Below are positions 6,679 to 12,775 of a stretch of 12,775 nt of DNA, in pieces (position 1 is the first letter of the stretch; each line of letters opens with the position of its first letter). This DNA comes from Bacillota bacterium (GTDB lineage Bacteria; Bacillota; Clostridia; Peptostreptococcales; Anaerovoracaceae). Where the stretch lies: the NCBI GenBank assembly GCA_030527065.1, contig JAUNBO010000038.1:1-12775 (forward strand). Reading direction: 5' to 3'. Position numbers and translations under genes: made by a program. Below the pieces are notes generated by a model. It did not search any database. It had not been told where the DNA came from and was given only the letters and a program-made list of their open reading frames with translations.

Positions 6679-9084
6679 CTATTCCGCCAGAGCCTCTTTC
6701 AGCACCTGGTCCACATGGTCTATCAGCACAAACTCCAGCTTCTTCCGCACATTGGCGGGGATCTCCTCTATATCCTTTTCATTCTCCCTGGGCAGCAGGA
6801 CCCGGTTGATCCCTGCCCTGTGGGCCGCCAGGACCTTTTCTCTTATGCCCCCCACCGGCAGCACCTTCCCCCGCAGGGTGATTTCCCCCGTCATGGCCAG
6901 GTCCTTGCGCACCGGCCTCCCCGAGAGGGCCGACACCGCCGACGTACACATGGTGACTCCGGCGGAAGGGCCGTCCTTGGGCGTGGCTCCTTCCGGGATA
7001 TGGATGTGGAGGTCCCTGGTCTTATAGAAGTCCTCCGGGATGCCCAGCTCCTGGCTGCGGGAACGGATGTAGCTGACCCCCGCCTTGGCGGACTCCTGCA
7101 TGATCTCTCCCAGCTGCCCCGTCAGCACCAGCTTCCCGGCTCCCGGCACCACTATGGCCTCTATGGACAGGGTGTCCCCGCCCACTATGGTCCAGGCCAG
7201 CCCCGTGGCGACGCCCACCTCGTTCTCTTCTCTTATCATATCATATCTGTGGCGTTTCTTGCCCAGATAATTTTCCAGATTGCCGGTGGTGAAGCGGATG
7301 CAGTCCCGCTTCTCCTCCACGATCCTCCTGGCGGCCTTCCGGCAGAGGGTGGCCGTCTCCCGTTCCAGGTTCCGCACGCCGGATTCCCTTGTGTAGTTAT
7401 TGATGAGGCAGCGCAGCACCGATTCCGGTATGCTGACGTTCTCCGGCTCCAGCCCGTGCTCCTTCAGCTTTTTGGGGATCAGGTACCGCTGGGCGATCTT
7501 CACCTTTTCCTCTTCCGTATAGCCCCCCACCTCTATCACTTCCATCCGGTCCAGCAGGGGCCGGGGGATGGTGTCCGTGGTATTGGCGGTGGTGATGAAC
7601 ATCACCTTGGAAAGGTCGAAGGGCGCTTCCAGATAATGATCCGTGAAATCCTTGTTCTGCTCCGGGTCCAAAACCTCCAGCAGCGCAGAGGCCGGGTCTC
7701 CCCGGAAATCGTTTCCTATCTTATCCACCTCGTCGAAGAGGAACACCGGGTTCATGGTCCCCGACTCCCGCATGGAAGCGATGATGCGGCCGGGAATGGC
7801 GCCGATGTAGGTGCGCCGGTGCCCCCGGATCTCCGCCTCGTCCCGGACGCCGCCCAGCGACATGCGGACGAATTGCCTGTCCAGAGCCCTGGCGATGGAT
7901 TTGGCAATGGAGGTCTTGCCGGTGCCCGGCGGCCCCACCATGCACAGGATGGGGCCCTTCATGCCCTTGGAAAGCTCCATCACCGCCAGATATTCCAGCA
8001 CCCGCTCCTTCACCTTTTCCAGGCCGTAGTGGTCCTCGTCCAGGATCTGCGCCGCCTTTTTCAGGTCCTTGTTGTCTTTGGAAAGCTTGTTCCAGGGCAG
8101 GTCCAGCATGGTTTCCACATAAGTGCGGATGACGCCGCCCTCCGGCGAAGAAGGCTGTATCTTGCTCATGCGGTCTATCTCCCGCTCCACCTTCTCGTTG
8201 ATCTTGGCCGGCAGCTTCAGCTTCTTCAGCTTCTTCTTCCAGGCCTGTATCTCGTCCCCGATGTCCTCGTCCTGGCCCAGCTCCGCCTGGATGGCCCGGA
8301 GCTGCTCCCGCAGGTAGTATTCTCTCTGGGTCTTGTTGATCTGGTTCCTCACCTTGGTGCCGATCTCATTCTCTATGCTGAGGATCTCTATCTCCTTCAC
8401 CAGGATATTGCTCACCAGCTCCAGCCGTTCCTCCACGGAAAAGGCCTCCAGTACCGACTGCTTGTCCTCGGTCTTGATGTCCATATGGGAGGTGATGACG
8501 TCCGCCAGCCGTCCCGGCTGATCCACAGAGGCCACGGAAGGAAAGATATCCGTGGAGGCCTTGGGATTGTCCTCCAGGTATTCCTCGAAGGAGCTGAGGC
8601 AGGTCCGCATGAGGGCCACCACCTTGGGGGGCAGCTCGTCAAATTCCTCTTCGGCGATCTCCTGCACCCGGCACTTGAAATAGGGCACCTCAAAGATCAT
8701 TTCCTCTATGCGCCCTCTGCTGATGCCTTCCACCAGCACCCGTATGGTGTCCCCCGGCAGGCGCAGCATCTGCTTTATCTTGGCGATGGTCCCCACCCTG
8801 TAGAAATCTTCCTGGGTGGGCAGGTCCGTATCCGGGTCTACCTGGGCGGAAAGGAAGACCAGCTGGTTCATCATCATGGCTTTTTCCATGGCGCTGATGG
8901 ACTTTTCCCGCCCGATATCGAAATGCAGCACCATATACGGAAATATGGTAAGGCCCCGCAGAGGGATCAGAGGCATGGTCTTCAGCCCGGCCATATCTTC
9001 CGCCGGCGCCTCTTCCGGGATCCCCCGCCTGTCCTCTTCGGCCGGTTCTTCTGTTTCTCTCTCTTTTTTCTTATCGTCTATCAT
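6679..9084 (-). CDS. lon: ATP-dependent Lon protease (LonA type)
   Basis: Lon unfolds and degrades damaged and regulatory proteins in the cytoplasm as a homohexamer. The 801-residue protein has an acidic/charged extension (1-35), the LON substrate-binding domain starting at MPLIPLRGLTIFP (37-49), a coiled-coil helical region (about 220-320), an AAA+ module with Walker A GPPGTGKT (384-391) and Walker B FLFDEVDK (448-455), and a C-terminal peptidase domain with S707 in PKDGPSAG and K750 in GGIREK. The Ser-Lys spacing of 43 equals that of E. coli Lon (S679/K722), so the enzyme looks active. There is no transmembrane segment, which excludes the LonB membrane type. The ATG at 9084 follows an AAAGGTGA site. 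It is separated from clpX by 145 bp with a terminator-like hairpin; no CIRCE or CtsR-type repeat was seen upstream. Confidence 0.98.
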   Translation of the reverse strand: MIDDKKKERETEEPAEEDRRGIPEEAPAEDMAGLKTMPLIPLRGLTIFPYMVLHFDIGREKSISAMEKAMMMNQLVFLSAQVDPDTDLPTQEDFYRVGTIAKIKQMLRLPGDTIRVLVEGISRGRIEEMIFEVPYFKCRVQEIAEEEFDELPPKVVALMRTCLSSFEEYLEDNPKASTDIFPSVASVDQPGRLADVITSHMDIKTEDKQSVLEAFSVEERLELVSNILVKEIEILSIENEIGTKVRNQINKTQREYYLREQLRAIQAELGQDEDIGDEIQAWKKKLKKLKLPAKINEKVEREIDRMSKIQPSSPEGGVIRTYVETMLDLPWNKLSKDNKDLKKAAQILDEDHYGLEKVKERVLEYLAVMELSKGMKGPILCMVGPPGTGKTSIAKSIARALDRQFVRMSLGGVRDEAEIRGHRRTYIGAIPGRIIASMRESGTMNPVFLFDEVDKIGNDFRGDPASALLEVLDPEQNKDFTDHYLEAPFDLSKVMFITTANTTDTIPRPLLDRMEVIEVGGYTEEEKVKIAQRYLIPKKLKEHGLEPENVSIPESVLRCLINNYTRESGVRNLERETATLCRKAARRIVEEKRDCIRFTTGNLENYLGKKRHRYDMIREENEVGVATGLAWTIVGGDTLSIEAIVVPGAGKLVLTGQLGEIMQESAKAGVSYIRSRSQELGIPEDFYKTRDLHIHIPEGATPKDGPSAGVTMCTSAVSALSGRPVRKDLAMTGEITLRGKVLPVGGIREKVLAAHRAGINRVLLPRENEKDIEEIPANVRKKLEFVLIDHVDQVLKEALAE

Positions 9085-9192
9085 TTATCTTCACCTTTTC
9101 TGTATTGGTCCGCCCCCTTTGGGAGCAAACGCCCGGCAGGCTCATGCGGGAGTTCTGCGAAGCCCCGCCTCCCGGAATTCTGCCGCACTGCG

Positions 9193-9222
9193 GAAAAACA
9201 GGCGGCAAGCCGTCTGTTTTTC
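9193..9222 (-). terminator. Terminator-like hairpin after clpX
   Basis: In the minus-strand transcript, 7 nt after the clpX stop, a stem forms from GAAAAACAG-A-CGG and CCG-C-CTGTTTTTC around a CTTG loop. The 9-bp arm ends in a run of five T, as in an intrinsic terminator, and the other arm begins with A, so it could work in both directions. Only one position is unpaired in the minus-strand RNA (A opposite C); in plus-strand RNA the same position is a G-U pair, making that helix continuous. The stem is short on GC, so termination may be partial, with some read-through into lon. Confidence 0.6.
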
Positions 9223-9229
9223 AAAACCG

Positions 9230-10540
9230 TCAAGCTGTTTCCTCTTCGCTGCCGGCCTCCGGGGACGCCAGAGGCTCCGGCGTTTTCGCAGCTTCCTCCC
9301 GAAGCACCAGGGTGGGGCCTACGCTGCCGTCTATGGTCCCTCTGGTTATGATGCACTTGGCGATGTCCTTCCTGGAGGGGATCTCGTACATGATGTCCGT
9401 CATCACCTGTTCCAGGATGCTCCTGAGCCCCCGGGCGCCGGTCTTTTTCTCAATGGCCTTTTCCGCCACCCGCAGCACTGCGTCCTCTTCTATCTCCAGC
9501 TCCACCCCGTCTATCAGGAACAGCCGTTTATACTGTTTCAGAATGGCGTTTTTGGGCTCGGTGATGATGCGGACCAGAGCTTCTCTGGAAAGCTCCTCCA
9601 GAGTGACCACCACGGGAAGCCTTCCCACAAATTCCGGAATGAGGCCGTATTTCAGAAGGTCCTCCGCCTGAACGTGCTTCAGGGTCTCGGAGACGTCCTC
9701 CATGGAGCGGCTCAGATCCGAATTGAAGCCGATGGTCTTTTCGCCGATGCGGCGCTGTATGATCTTATCCAGCCCGTCGAAGGCCCCGCCGCAGATGAAC
9801 AGGACGTTGGTGGTGTCGAACTGAAGAAAATCCTGATGGGGATGCTTCCGCCCCCCCTGAGGCGGCACGCTGGCCACAGTGCCTTCCAGTATTTTCAGAA
9901 GGGCCTGCTGCACGCCCTCGCCGCTGACGTCTCTGGTAATGGAAACGTTTTCCGATTTCCTGGCGATCTTGTCTATTTCGTCTACGTATATGATGCCCAG
10001 CTGGGCCCGTTCTATGTCGTAATCCGCCGCCTGGATCAGCTTCAGCAAAATATTTTCCACGTCCTCCCCCACATAGCCCGCTTCCGTGAGGGCTGTGGCA
10101 TCGGCGATGGCAAAGGGGACCTCCAGGATCTTTGCCAGGGTCTGGGCCAGCAGGGTCTTCCCGGAGCCCGTGGGCCCTATCATGACGATGTTGCTCTTCT
10201 GGAGCTCTATGTCGTTGTCCCGGAACCTTCCGCCCTGGGCGTTGATGCGCTTGTAGTGGTTGTACACCGCCACCGCCAGCACCTTCTTGGCCTGGTCCTG
10301 GTCTATGACGTAATCCGCCAGAGTGCCTGCGATCTCTCTGGGCTTGGGCAATCTGTCTATATCGCCTATGCCGAAATTCTCTTCCAGAGACGCAAATTCC
10401 TCTCTTATGATATCTGCGCAGAGCTCTATGCATTCGTCGCAGATATAGACGTTGGGCCCCGCCACCAGGCGCCTTACCTGATTTTGAGGCTTTCCGCAGA
10501 ACGAGCATTTCAGCTGCTTGTTTTCTTCTATTTTACTCAT
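9230..10540 (-). CDS. clpX: ATP-dependent Clp protease ATP-binding subunit ClpX
   Basis: ClpX is the AAA+ unfoldase that feeds substrates to ClpP. The 436-residue protein has the N-terminal zinc-binding domain (C12, C15, C34, C37), Walker A GPTGSGKT (122-129), the pore loop GYVG (155-158), Walker B IIYVDEID (183-190), the RKH loop (231-233), the ClpP-docking IGF tripeptide (270-272) and the sensor-II GARGLR (368-373). It is slightly longer than usual because of a C-terminal acidic, Pro/Ala-rich tail of about 25 residues (412-436). The ATG at 10540 was chosen because MSKIEENKQLKCSFC is the canonical opening and an AGGGGGA site precedes it; the reading frame is open 29 codons further upstream but without a supported start. 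It lies 99 bp after clpP. Confidence 0.98.
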   Translation of the reverse strand: MSKIEENKQLKCSFCGKPQNQVRRLVAGPNVYICDECIELCADIIREEFASLEENFGIGDIDRLPKPREIAGTLADYVIDQDQAKKVLAVAVYNHYKRINAQGGRFRDNDIELQKSNIVMIGPTGSGKTLLAQTLAKILEVPFAIADATALTEAGYVGEDVENILLKLIQAADYDIERAQLGIIYVDEIDKIARKSENVSITRDVSGEGVQQALLKILEGTVASVPPQGGRKHPHQDFLQFDTTNVLFICGGAFDGLDKIIQRRIGEKTIGFNSDLSRSMEDVSETLKHVQAEDLLKYGLIPEFVGRLPVVVTLEELSREALVRIITEPKNAILKQYKRLFLIDGVELEIEEDAVLRVAEKAIEKKTGARGLRSILEQVMTDIMYEIPSRKDIAKCIITRGTIDGSVGPTLVLREEAAKTPEPLASPEAGSEEETA

Positions 10541-10584
10541 AACATTTCCCCCTGATGGTTTGCCGCACCGATTTTCAATGAAAG

Positions 10585-10623
10585 GGCCTGCCAACGGGCC
10601 CGGGGCTTCCGGCCCCGCAGGCC
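10585..10623 (-). other. GC-rich nested stem-loop between clpP and clpX
   Basis: A perfect 7-bp outer stem, GGCCTGC (10585-10591) with GCAGGCC (10617-10623), encloses an inner 5-bp stem GGGGC (10602-10606) with GCCCC (10612-10616) around a TTCCG loop. In the minus-strand RNA it begins 16 nt after the clpP stop and is not followed by a U run (CUUUCAUUG follows), so it is not a classical terminator. Roles in mRNA end protection, processing or differential clpP/clpX expression are possible but are inference. Confidence 0.55.
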
Positions 10624-10639
10624 TCATCGCTTCTCCCGC

Positions 10640-11221
10640 CTATCTGGGCTGGATCACCTTGTCTATGATCCCATAGAGCACCGCCGCTTCCGGGTCCAGG
10701 AAATTGTCCCGGTCCGTGTCCCTGGCGATCTGCTCCAGGCTCTGTCCCGTGTGCCGGCTCAGGATGCGGTTCAGCTTTTCCCTGGTCTTGAGGATGTGCT
10801 CCGCATGGATGCGCATATCCTCCGCCTGCCCCTGCATGCCGCCCAGAGGCTGGTGGATCATGATTTCGGCGTTGGGCAGAGCCATGCGCTTGCCCTTGGT
10901 CCCCGCCGCCAGGAGAAAGGCTCCCATGCTGGCGGCCATGCCCACGCAGATGGTGCTGACGTCCGGCTTGATGTACTGCATGGTGTCGTAAATGGCCATG
11001 CCGGCGGTGACGGAACCGCCGGGGCTGTTGATATAAAAGCTGATGTCTTTGCCCGGATCCTCGGATTCCAGGAACAGAAGCTGGGCCACCACCAGGCTGG
11101 CCGTCAGGTCTGTCACCTCTTCTCCCAGAAATACGATCCTGTCTTTCAGCAGCCGGGAATAAATGTCGTATGACCGCTCTCCCCGGCTGGTCTGTTCAAT
11201 GACTATAGGTACCAGTGACAT
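10640..11221 (-). CDS. clpP: ATP-dependent Clp protease proteolytic subunit ClpP
   Basis: ClpP is the self-compartmentalised serine protease that works with ClpX. The 193-residue protein is full length, with catalytic S98 in GMAASMG, H123 in MIHQPLGG and D172 in DTDRDNF. The N-terminal axial-loop region VPIVIEQTSRGERSYDIYSRLL (4-25) and the INSPGGSV block (64-71) are canonical. The ATG at 11221 has a strong AGGAGGAG site immediately upstream and begins only 13 nt after the tig stop, so the two are co-transcribed. The tig-clpP-clpX order is typical of many bacteria, though B. subtilis itself keeps clpP elsewhere. Confidence 0.98.
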   Translation of the reverse strand: MSLVPIVIEQTSRGERSYDIYSRLLKDRIVFLGEEVTDLTASLVVAQLLFLESEDPGKDISFYINSPGGSVTAGMAIYDTMQYIKPDVSTICVGMAASMGAFLLAAGTKGKRMALPNAEIMIHQPLGGMQGQAEDMRIHAEHILKTREKLNRILSRHTGQSLEQIARDTDRDNFLDPEAAVLYGIIDKVIQPR

Positions 11222-11234
11222 TGGCTCCTCCTCG

Positions 11235-12524
11235 CTATTTTATCACCGCGGCTTCATACAGGAAGTCCACGGCTTTTCTGTTGCGGACGTCCTCCGCAAT
11301 GTAGGCGGCGCCCTCGGCTCCCATCATGGTCTTTACCTTTTCCGGCTCCATGCCGTAGGCTTCCGCTACCTTGGCGTATTCTGCCTCCATCTCTTCGTCG
11401 TTCACTTCCAGATTTTCTGCGTCGGCCACGGCCTTTACCAGCAGCCGGGTCTTCACCCGCTTGTAGGCGTCTTCCCTCATGGTCTCCCGGAATTCCTTCA
11501 TATCCTTCTGGGTGTATTCCAGATATTTTTCCAGATCCAGGCCCTGATACTGGAGCTGCTGGCCGAACTCGTTGAGCATTTCGCTGATCTGGTCCTCCAC
11601 CATCACCTCCGGGATGTCTATCTCGTTTGCCTCGTAGACTTTCTCTATGACGGCATTCCGCATCTCCCGCTCCACCTTCTCGGCGGCGGTCTTTTCTAAT
11701 TTCGCCCGGATGTCCGCTTTGTATTCGTCCAAAGTATCGAATTCGCTGACCTCTTTGGCAAAATCGTCATTGATCTCGTCTACCTGCTTCTCCTTGATCT
11801 CGTGGACCTTGCACTTGAACACGGCTTCTCTTCCCGCCAGTTCCTCTGCATAGTAATCCTCCGGGAAGGAAAGCTTCACGTCTCTTTCCTCGCCGCTGAC
11901 GGCGCCCACAAGCTGCTCTTCAAAGCCCGGGATGAAGGAGCCGGAGCCCAGGGCCAGGGGCTGCCGCTCGGCGGCGCCGCCTTCAAAGGGTTCGCCGTCC
12001 ATATAGCCCGTATAGTCCAGCAGGACCGTATCTCCTTCTTGTGCGGGACGTTCCACCAGCACCAGTCTGGCATTGCGGTTCTGCACGCTCTTCAGCTCCT
12101 GCTCCACCGCTTCGTCGCTGACGCTGCCGTCCAGCTTTTTGATCTCCACGCCTTTATAGTCCTTCAGCTCTACCTCCGGCGCCACTGTTACCGTCACCGT
12201 TACGTCGAAGCCTTTGCCCTTTTCTATCTGCTCTTCGCCGAAATCTGCTCTGGGCCGGTCCACGGGGTCCAGCTTCAGCTCTTCCAGGGCCGCCGGGTAG
12301 GCGTCTGCAAAGAGGTCGTTGATGGCGGGCTCAAAGAAAACGTCTTCTCCGTAATGTGCTTCTATGAGCTTCCGGGGGGCCTTGCCCCTGCGGAAGCCGT
12401 CTACGCTGTAGCGGCCCTTGTTTGCCTGGTAAGCCTTTATAACAGCGGCGTCAAAATCCTCTGCCGTGAATTCCAGCTTAAAAGAGACGTCGTTTTTTTC
12501 CTTGCCGATAAATGTCGATTTCAT
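11235..12524 (-). CDS. tig: Trigger factor (ribosome-associated chaperone, peptidyl-prolyl isomerase)
   Basis: Trigger factor binds nascent chains at the ribosomal exit tunnel. The 429-residue protein has the N-terminal ribosome-binding domain with the signature GFRRGKAP (43-50), a central FKBP-type PPIase domain (about 157-243: EGDTVLLDYTGYMDG, then PLALGSGSFIPGFEEQL), and an extended helical C-terminal chaperone domain (about 250-429). The length and domain order are standard. The ATG at 12524 is preceded by AGGAGG at 8 nt, and the opening MKSTFIGKEKNDVSF resembles clostridial trigger factors. It is the first gene after the promoter at 12577-12605 and is followed by clpP after 13 nt. Confidence 0.97.
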   Translation of the reverse strand: MKSTFIGKEKNDVSFKLEFTAEDFDAAVIKAYQANKGRYSVDGFRRGKAPRKLIEAHYGEDVFFEPAINDLFADAYPAALEELKLDPVDRPRADFGEEQIEKGKGFDVTVTVTVAPEVELKDYKGVEIKKLDGSVSDEAVEQELKSVQNRNARLVLVERPAQEGDTVLLDYTGYMDGEPFEGGAAERQPLALGSGSFIPGFEEQLVGAVSGEERDVKLSFPEDYYAEELAGREAVFKCKVHEIKEKQVDEINDDFAKEVSEFDTLDEYKADIRAKLEKTAAEKVEREMRNAVIEKVYEANEIDIPEVMVEDQISEMLNEFGQQLQYQGLDLEKYLEYTQKDMKEFRETMREDAYKRVKTRLLVKAVADAENLEVNDEEMEAEYAKVAEAYGMEPEKVKTMMGAEGAAYIAEDVRNRKAVDFLYEAAVIK

Positions 12525-12576
12525 TTGGTTATCCTCCTATATGATATGGAAGGACGCGAGTCCGCTCCAACATAAT

Positions 12577-12605
12577 ATTATACAAAGGCCGGGAGAAATT
12601 GTAAA
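12577..12605 (-). promoter_or_regulatory. Sigma-A-type promoter for tig-clpP-clpX
   Basis: On the minus strand the -35 element TTTACA (12605-12600) and the perfect -10 element TATAAT (12582-12577) are separated by exactly 17 bp. Transcription would begin near 12570, giving a leader of about 45 nt that contains a small GGAC-TCGC-GTCC hairpin (12552-12563) and the AGGAGG site of tig. No CIRCE or CtsR-like operator was seen beside it, so the sequence suggests constitutive housekeeping expression. Confidence 0.85.
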
Positions 12606-12689
12606 GATGTATTCTCGATTTCCCTTCCCGTGCAGGTTACTTTTTACGGGGGCGCCAGGGGGGGCGGCCCGTTATTCGCTGCGAGGACC
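12606..12689. other. Non-coding stretch upstream of the tig promoter
   Basis: This stretch is upstream of the tig promoter. It holds a G/C-run region (about 12648-12670) but no convincing terminator or operator. Short minus-strand open frames enter from the window edge and end near 12640-12690; none gave a recognisable protein end. Confidence 0.4.
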
Positions 12690-12775
12690 ATGACTATCTG
12701 CCAGAAGCGGGAGGGGAAATGCCGGGGCCTGTTGGGGGATGGCTGCGCTTGCCCGTTTTTCGAGCAACAGCTTTT
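12690..12775 (+). CDS. Possible start of a divergent Cys-rich reading frame (partial, uncertain)
   Basis: From an ATG at 12690, with a weak GAGGA just upstream, a plus-strand frame stays open for 28 codons to the window end. It reads MTICQKREGKC then RGLLGDGCACPFFEQQL, with cysteines at 4, 11, 19 and 21, a spacing that could be a metal site. It would diverge from tig. No family was recognised, the length is too short to prove coding, and minus-strand frames across the same bases are also open. Confidence 0.22.
   Translation, partial: MTICQKREGKCRGLLGDGCACPFFEQQL

Noticed and set aside
9085..9229. Heat-shock operators (CIRCE or CtsR repeats) before lon or tig
   Set aside because: I looked for TTAGCACTC-N9-GAGTGCTAA and GGTCAAA heptads in both upstream regions and found neither.
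6448..9351. Plus-strand open frame of 967 codons opposite lon and neighbours
   Set aside because: It is antisense to lon, whose domains and catalytic residues are intact. The translation is His/Gln/Leu-rich without recognisable domains. Long antisense frames are expected where sense codons avoid TTA, CTA and TCA in GC-rich DNA.
9081..9356. Minus-strand 91-codon frame between clpX and lon
   Set aside because: It overlaps the clpX 3' end in another frame, runs through the terminator-like hairpin and has an arginine-rich shadow composition.
2376..12720. Short direct repeat AGAAGCGGGAGGGG at 2376-2389 and near 12703-12716
   Set aside because: Fourteen matching bases in purine-rich GC-biased DNA over 12.8 kb can occur by chance, and the flanks do not match as a mobile element would.
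1..12775. CRISPR, transposon, phage, toxin-antitoxin or tRNA content
   Set aside because: No spaced direct repeats, transposase or integrase motifs, terminal inverted repeats or cloverleaf were seen; all recognised genes are housekeeping.

Overview
This 12.8 kb window is a housekeeping segment from a GC-rich (roughly 60% by eye) Gram-positive bacterium. The best guess is a member of the Clostridia. The evidence is the order trigger factor, clpP, clpX, lon, engB, which is typical of Firmicutes, together with strong AGGAGG-type ribosome binding sites and the style of the trigger factor and YchF proteins. The family is uncertain. All fourteen recognised genes lie on the minus strand, so the text below follows them from high to low coordinates.

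Region 1 (12775 to 9193) is a protein-quality block. A near-consensus sigma-A promoter (TTTACA, 17 bp, TATAAT) precedes tig (trigger factor), followed by clpP (protease) and clpX (unfoldase). A GC-rich stem-loop lies between clpP and clpX, and a terminator-like hairpin follows clpX. Region 2 (9084 to 5131) holds lon, engB (ribosome-assembly GTPase), a small DUF1232 membrane protein and hpt (purine salvage), packed with 40, 3 and -4 nt spacings. Region 3 (5130 to 2396) begins with a 174-bp gene-free stretch full of GC-rich inverted repeats, then pduL (phosphotransacylase), deoC (deoxyribose-phosphate aldolase), a 69-residue zinc-ribbon protein of unusually low GC, and ychF. Region 4 (2395 to 1) holds lgt (lipoprotein acyltransferase), a NYN-LOTUS putative RNase and sfsA, which is cut by the window edge.

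Tig, ClpXP and Lon together cover folding of new chains and ATP-driven proteolysis. EngB and YchF are ribosome-associated NTPases. DeoC and PduL are consecutive with a 2-nt gap; they could connect deoxyribose breakdown (acetaldehyde) to acetyl-phosphate if an acetaldehyde dehydrogenase exists elsewhere.

I found no mobile element, CRISPR array, tRNA, rRNA, phage gene or clear new system. The most unusual signals are a very strong codon-context rule (Ile before Asp/Glu is almost always ATA, almost never ATC), the pduL-deoC pair, the low-GC zinc-ribbon gene, the neighbouring NYN-LOTUS and SfsA genes, and repeated GGGGC/GCCCC stem-loops in gene gaps.
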